Below, piece after piece: positions 60,585 to 64,000 of a stretch of DNA of 64,000 nt (position 1 is the first letter of the stretch; every line of letters begins with the position of its first letter). The stretch spans positions 570,415-634,414 of the forward strand of contig CAWGFO010000009.1 in the NCBI GenBank assembly GCA_963821925.1, read 5' to 3'. Both the position numbers and the translations under genes were made by a program. The notes beneath the pieces were generated by a model. It did no database searches. It was given only the letters and a program-made list of their open reading frames with translations, and had not been told where the DNA came from. Origin of the DNA: JAOUEA01 sp963821925 (lineage in GTDB: Bacteria; Actinomycetota; UBA4738; HRBIN12).

Positions 60585-61553
60585 GTGCGCAGGTACGTGG
60601 CGAGGAAGGTGTTCGCGGCGTTCGTCACGCTGTTCCTGATCCTCGTGTTCGACTTCATGATCTTCCGGCTGCTGCCGAACGACCCCCTCGACGTGCTGGC
60701 CCGCTCGGTGGGCGCCTCCGAGGCCGACAAGGTCGAGGAACTGACGAAACAGTACGCGCTCGATCAGCCCGTCTTCCCCGATCAGTTCGTCGTGTTCCTG
60801 CGGCAGACCGCCACGCTCGACTTCGGTGAGGAGTTCAGCCGGGGACTCCCGACGTGGTCGGTGATCGGACGCTTCGCTCCCCCGACCTTCTTCCTGATCG
60901 GCACGGCGACGGTACTCGCCGCCGGCGCCGGGATCGCGCTGGGGATCCGAGGCGGGTGGCGTCGGACGGGAGCACTCGACCGGGGAGCGACGGGGCTCGC
61001 CGTCCTGCTGATGTCGACGCCTCCGTTCCTGCTCGCGATGCTGATGGTCACGGTGTTCGGAGGGTTCCTCCGGTGGTTCCCGGTATCGGGCGCCCGCTCC
61101 CTGGGGGACGTGCACGGCCTCGCGCTGCTCGCGGACCGCATGAATCACGCCGTCCTCCCGCTGATCACGCTCGCACTCGTCGCGTTCGGGCCCTTCTACC
61201 TGATCATGCGTCAGTCGATGGTCGACACGCTCGGTGAGGACTTCCTCGTGACCGCTCGGGCGAAAGGGATCGGCGAGCAGGCCGTGCGGAACCGCCACGC
61301 GGTGCGGAACGCGTTGCTGCCGATCGCGTCGCTGCTCGCCCTCAGCCTCGGCGTGGTGCTGAGCGGCTCGATCGCGATCGAGTACGTGTTCGGCTATCCC
61401 GGGCTCGGGCTGCTGATGGTGACGGCATCGACCACCAGGAACTTCCCCGTGCTCCAGGCGATGTTCCTGTTGTTCAGCGCGGTCATGATCTTCGGGAACC
61501 TGGTCGCCGACCTCACGTACGGCTACCTCGATCCGAGGATCCGTGGAGCCTGA
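60585..61553 (+). CDS. ABC transporter permease, DppB/OppB family (orphan)
   Basis: A 322-residue permease of dipeptide/oligopeptide/nickel transporters. The N-terminal RRYVARKVFAAFVTLFLILVFDF anchor, the RLLPNDPLDVL segment after helix 1, and the EAA loop DFLVTARAKGIGEQAVRNRHAVRNALLP are canonical, with six membrane segments. GTG 60585 has AGGAG six bases upstream; ATG 60558 is an alternative. No DppC, ATPase or binding protein gene follows: the next feature is a tRNA. It is either a relic of a transporter operon cut off here or a subunit working with distant partners. Confidence 0.9.
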   Translation: MRRYVARKVFAAFVTLFLILVFDFMIFRLLPNDPLDVLARSVGASEADKVEELTKQYALDQPVFPDQFVVFLRQTATLDFGEEFSRGLPTWSVIGRFAPPTFFLIGTATVLAAGAGIALGIRGGWRRTGALDRGATGLAVLLMSTPPFLLAMLMVTVFGGFLRWFPVSGARSLGDVHGLALLADRMNHAVLPLITLALVAFGPFYLIMRQSMVDTLGEDFLVTARAKGIGEQAVRNRHAVRNALLPIASLLALSLGVVLSGSIAIEYVFGYPGLGLLMVTASTTRNFPVLQAMFLLFSAVMIFGNLVADLTYGYLDPRIRGA

Positions 61554-61594
61554 AGCGGCGGACCCGGCGAGCCGATGGACTAGCCTGGACGCAC

Positions 61595-61681
61595 GCGAGA
61601 GTGGCGGAACTGGCAGACGCGCCGGGTTTAGGTCCCGGTGCCCGCAAGGGCTTGGGGGTTCGACTCCCCCCTCTCGCACCA
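61595..61681 (+). tRNA. tRNA-Leu(TAG), CCA encoded
   Basis: A class II tRNA with a long variable arm: acceptor GCGAGAG/CTCTCGC, anticodon loop TTTAGGT (anticodon TAG), variable arm TGCCCGCAAGGGCTT, T-arm GGGGG-TTCGACT-CCCCC, CCA at 61679-61681. Its 3' end is repeated at 63120. Confidence 0.96.
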
Positions 61682-61712
61682 CCTCTGACCTGCGGATCTT
61701 CGTTCTGAGCGG
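61657..61712 (+). repeat. Direct repeat copy 1, tRNA-Leu 3' end plus downstream flank
   Basis: Starts in the T-arm of tRNA-Leu and runs 31 bases past the CCA. It matches 63120-63173 with two mismatches in the first 39 bases and a two-base length difference after that. It is a candidate attL or one end of a segmental duplication. Confidence 0.75.
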
Positions 61713-61993
61713 TTCTCGAGCGGGTCTCTCGGAGGCCGTCTTGCTCACGCTTGCTCACAGAAGTTCGGGCAGCAGGTCACGGGCCGCCGCCGAAGCAGCC
61801 CCGACGGGACAGGACGGACGGCGCCCGACTGGAAGGACGAGCAGGCGTTGGCGACGCGCTGACCGATCCGCGGGTGAATGGAGAAGGAGGGCTCCTCCAA
61901 GACTCCTGAAGAGCGCTCGTCGGTGCGGTCACGTTCGCGCTGACGCGCCACCTGAGCGTGAGCGCCGAGCCCATCGCCCTCGGCCGACCCTTG
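61713..61993. other. Interval with no gene
   Basis: No credible coding frame. It contains a tandem CTTGCTCAC at 61741-61759 (CTTGCTCACgCTTGCTCAC). Base composition is slightly less GC-rich than the core genes. It lies between the repeat and the 3' end of the WD40-like gene. Confidence 0.4.
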
Positions 61994-62971
61994 CTATGGA
62001 AGAGCTCGCCAGGAGCGTGAGAACTCGTGGCGCCTCGGTGTGTCGGTCAGTCGCCGCTCACTTGAACCGTCGGCCGCGACGATGAAGAGGTCGGACTGCC
62101 GACGCCTGAACTCGCGGCTCCTCGAGAAGACGACCTCGGACCCCTCGGGCGAGAACACCGGGAACAGCTCGTCGCGACGAGGGGTGTGGGTGAGCCGGAC
62201 CCTCGCACCCCCTCCAGCATCGACGGAGAACAGGTCGTAGTGCAGTCTCGAACCCGCCCTGAGTGGGTAGGCGAACCTTGATCCGTCCGGCGACCAGCTC
62301 AGGGACTGGCCGAACGGGAAGCTGGCGGGCTCGAGCGGAGCCGGCACGACCACGCTTCGGTTAGATCCGTCGGGATCCATCGTCGCGATCTTGTTGAACC
62401 GACGGCCCACCACCGCCACGATCCGATCCGTCGAACTCCAGTCCGCGAGGCAGGCAGTACGGTCGGACACCAGGGTCAGATCGGAGCCGTCCACGGCGAC
62501 CGTGTACAGGAGCGCGTCCCCATCTAGACCGATATCCACGGCGCAGAACAGCACGCGGTCACCGCCCGGGGAGAACGCGATCGAAGCGAAGAAGGCGTGC
62601 TCGTTGAACGAACTGATCCGAAGGATCACGTGTCGCTCACCGGTGGTGGGGTCGCCCATCAGGAGGCGGTCGCCGCCCAGCACCTCCCCGCTCGCGACCA
62701 TGGCCACCGCGGTCCCGTCCGGCGACCACACGACGTCGTATGGCCCCGCCTGATTGGTCCCGACACCGATCGGCTCGCCCGGAGCCCACAGGACCCCCAC
62801 AGGGGAGCCGTCGGGAGCCATCGTTCGCAGCGAGGCCCCCTTCTTACCGCCCGCGTACAAGTAGGCGATCTCCCCGTTGGTGCCCGGGAACGTCGCCCCG
62901 GCCTCGGCTGCGGTCCCGATGATGGTGCCCGCCACCACAACCGCAATGATCGCTAAGCGGAGCCGTCGCAT
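61994..62971 (-). CDS. Secreted WD40/PD40-like (TolB-type) beta-propeller protein
   Basis: A 325-residue exported protein from ATG 62971 with GGAGGAAGG upstream. The signal peptide is about 1-31 (RLRLAIIAVVVAGTIIGTAA). Repeats of the form DxxWSPDGxxxA and FSPEGSEVVFSRS (five visible: VVWSPDGTAVAMV, IAFSPGGDRVLFC, LSWSPDGSRFAYP, PVFSPEGSEVVFS and a degenerate one) are typical of TolB-like PD40 propellers. There are no TolB partners. It is the only gene between the two tRNA-Leu-end repeats. Confidence 0.82.
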   Translation of the reverse strand: MRRLRLAIIAVVVAGTIIGTAAEAGATFPGTNGEIAYLYAGGKKGASLRTMAPDGSPVGVLWAPGEPIGVGTNQAGPYDVVWSPDGTAVAMVASGEVLGGDRLLMGDPTTGERHVILRISSFNEHAFFASIAFSPGGDRVLFCAVDIGLDGDALLYTVAVDGSDLTLVSDRTACLADWSSTDRIVAVVGRRFNKIATMDPDGSNRSVVVPAPLEPASFPFGQSLSWSPDGSRFAYPLRAGSRLHYDLFSVDAGGGARVRLTHTPRRDELFPVFSPEGSEVVFSRSREFRRRQSDLFIVAADGSSERRLTDTPRRHEFSRSWRALP

Positions 62972-63119
62972 GCAGGCATCCTTCCTCCGGTGCATCGACA
63001 CGCTAAGCGTGAGCAACCGGGGAAACAAGTTCGCGACGATCTCCGACACGAGAAGCACACGACTCCTCGACGAGGCCAGACGTCTCAGCCGCCGCCACCT
63101 CCCCCCGCGTCTGGCGTGT

Positions 63120-63173
63120 GGTTCGACTCTCCCCTCTCGCACCACCTCTGACTTGCGGCTGCGTTCTGAGCGG
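63120..63173 (+). repeat. Direct repeat copy 2 of the tRNA-Leu 3' end
   Basis: Repeats the T-loop, acceptor 3' strand, CCA and downstream flank of tRNA-Leu. The 5' part of a tRNA is absent and the T-stem is not pairable, so it is not a second tRNA gene. It is a candidate attR. Confidence 0.75.
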
Positions 63174-63248
63174 CTTCCTAAGGCAGGTCCCCGGAACCGG
63201 GGAGCGCCGATGGTCGGCCGCCCTCCGCTGAGGGAACTCGGAGGACGC

Positions 63249-64000
63249 TCATGTCCTCGACATCCATCCCATATCCGGAGCCAGGTCGGCGGCGATGAGC
63301 TCGCCGTCTCGGGTCATGGATGCCCACGCGTAGAAGCGAACCGTCTCAGGGTTCAGGTCCGCGGGCTCCGAGCCGGGAAGGAAGGTGAAGGTCATGTGAG
63401 GGTACCGTTCGTTGGGATACCTGAACTCGATCGGGAAACCGTAGGGGGCCCCGATCTTCTCGTCAGTCTCGCCGGTCGCCAGGTCGGTGACCCAGACACG
63501 GAAGCCGGCTCGTCCTGTCGCGTCGTCGATGCCGATCAGGTAATCGGCAACCCCGTCATCGGTCGTGTCGAACACCAGGCCATACGCGATGAGCAGGCCG
63601 GGCTCCGGGCCCGTCGCCCGCGGTGGGTTGGCCGCCAGCTTGATCCTCCAAGCGCCAGCGTTGTAACTGTCGGCGCGTACGCGTCGAACCTCGACCCAAT
63701 CCACGGAGACGTCGTTGGGGTCCCGCCACGCGCGCCCCGAAACGACCGAGGTGCCGCGCTCTCGGATCGGAGACCAGACCGGGGTGGCCACCGATGGAGG
63801 TGGCTTCAGCACGGTGGGGCCCCGATCAGCGCGCACGAGCCCACCCAGCCCGGCGACCACCCCGACCACGAGGGCGGCGCTGCCGATGCAGAGGGCGGCT
63901 ACGTTCAGGATCTGGCGTCGGCGCGTCCGCCCGAGCGCACGACCGGCGTCCGAGGGATCGAAGGGCGGCGCGTCGGACTCGTGACGGTGGAGCGTATCCC
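63249..64000 (-). CDS. Membrane-anchored protein of unknown function, N-terminus beyond the window
   Basis: The frame is open from the TGA at 63249 to the window edge with no ATG, GTG or TTG in its first 43 codons, so the start lies outside. The visible 250 residues begin with an acidic cytoplasmic stretch (ESDAPPFDPSD). A membrane segment follows (ILNVAALCIGSAALVVGVVA), then an outer domain of about 200 residues. VFDTTDDGVADYLIGIDDATG in that domain resembles calcium-binding or FG-GAP-like loops of secreted proteins. No family is recognised with confidence. Confidence 0.65.
   Translation of the reverse strand, partial: DTLHRHESDAPPFDPSDAGRALGRTRRRQILNVAALCIGSAALVVGVVAGLGGLVRADRGPTVLKPPPSVATPVWSPIRERGTSVVSGRAWRDPNDVSVDWVEVRRVRADSYNAGAWRIKLAANPPRATGPEPGLLIAYGLVFDTTDDGVADYLIGIDDATGRAGFRVWVTDLATGETDEKIGAPYGFPIEFRYPNERYPHMTFTFLPGSEPADLNPETVRFYAWASMTRDGELIAADLAPDMGWMSRT

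Noticed and set aside
61543..62085. A plus-strand open frame running through tRNA-Leu
   Set aside because: It crosses the tRNA gene, is Arg-rich and has no start signal.
63120..63173. A second tRNA-Leu or tRNA pseudogene
   Set aside because: Only the T-loop-to-CCA part is present, the T-stem does not pair, and there is no D-arm or anticodon arm upstream.

Overview
The window is very GC-rich bacterial chromosome, densely packed with genes, and looks like an uncultured actinomycete-type bacterium (Actinomycetota or a close high-GC relative). The support is the tig-clpP-clpX and valS-folC-ndk gene order, many GTG starts and four-base stop/start overlaps, HisN-type phosphatase sequence, and roughly twenty genes preceded at 6-9 bases by a TAnnnT -10 box, the mark of leaderless transcription. 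The exact class cannot be told from sequence alone. There is no plasmid or phage module.

Layout. 1-12 kb: housekeeping genes on the minus strand (trigger factor, ClpP, ClpX, two membrane proteins, ValS, FolC, Ndk, and a serine hydrolase). 12-22.4 kb: small-molecule enzymes (HisN-like phosphatase, APH-type kinase, ornithine cyclodeaminase-like, aminotransferase, Tag glycosylase, DHFR-like) and a MacB-type ABC transporter (one ATPase, two permeases). 22.5-30.3 kb: a cobalamin-centred region with a CarH-type MerR/B12 regulator, then a five-gene operon: corrinoid protein, methyltetrahydrofolate methyltransferase, corrinoid reductive activator (RACo-like), DUF1638 protein and non-pyrrolysine MttB homologue. 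A TetR regulator is divergent from it. The enzymes form a complete methyl-transfer chain from a quaternary or tertiary methylamine to tetrahydrofolate. 30.3-41.5 kb: secreted and accessory proteins, including a lysyl oxidase-like protein and an internally duplicated lipoprotein, plus transporters (LysE, AzlCD, MFS), a P1 peptidase, PhzF and three tRNAs. 41.5-48.8 kb: PurE/PurK, a K+ channel divergent from a type II P-type ATPase, and a YcaQ/AlkZ-like protein. 48.8-52 kb: two tandem class III aminotransferases behind a perfect palindrome, then tRNA-His and tRNA-Lys. 52-64 kb: accessory genes with less extreme base composition: PEP-mutase family, MDR oxidoreductase/MarR pair, two tandem secreted repeat proteins, a cNMP/DUF294 protein, an orphan DppB permease, and a tRNA-Leu whose 3' end is repeated 1.46 kb downstream around a single WD40-like gene.

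Sequence quality. Six genes carry seven apparent frameshifts (serine hydrolase, clpP, a coiled-coil gene, a PLP aminotransferase twice, a YggT-like gene, the K+ channel). Every one is repaired by removing a single base, mostly from a short G or C run, so they look like assembly over-calls rather than true gene decay. I annotate these genes over their full inferred spans.
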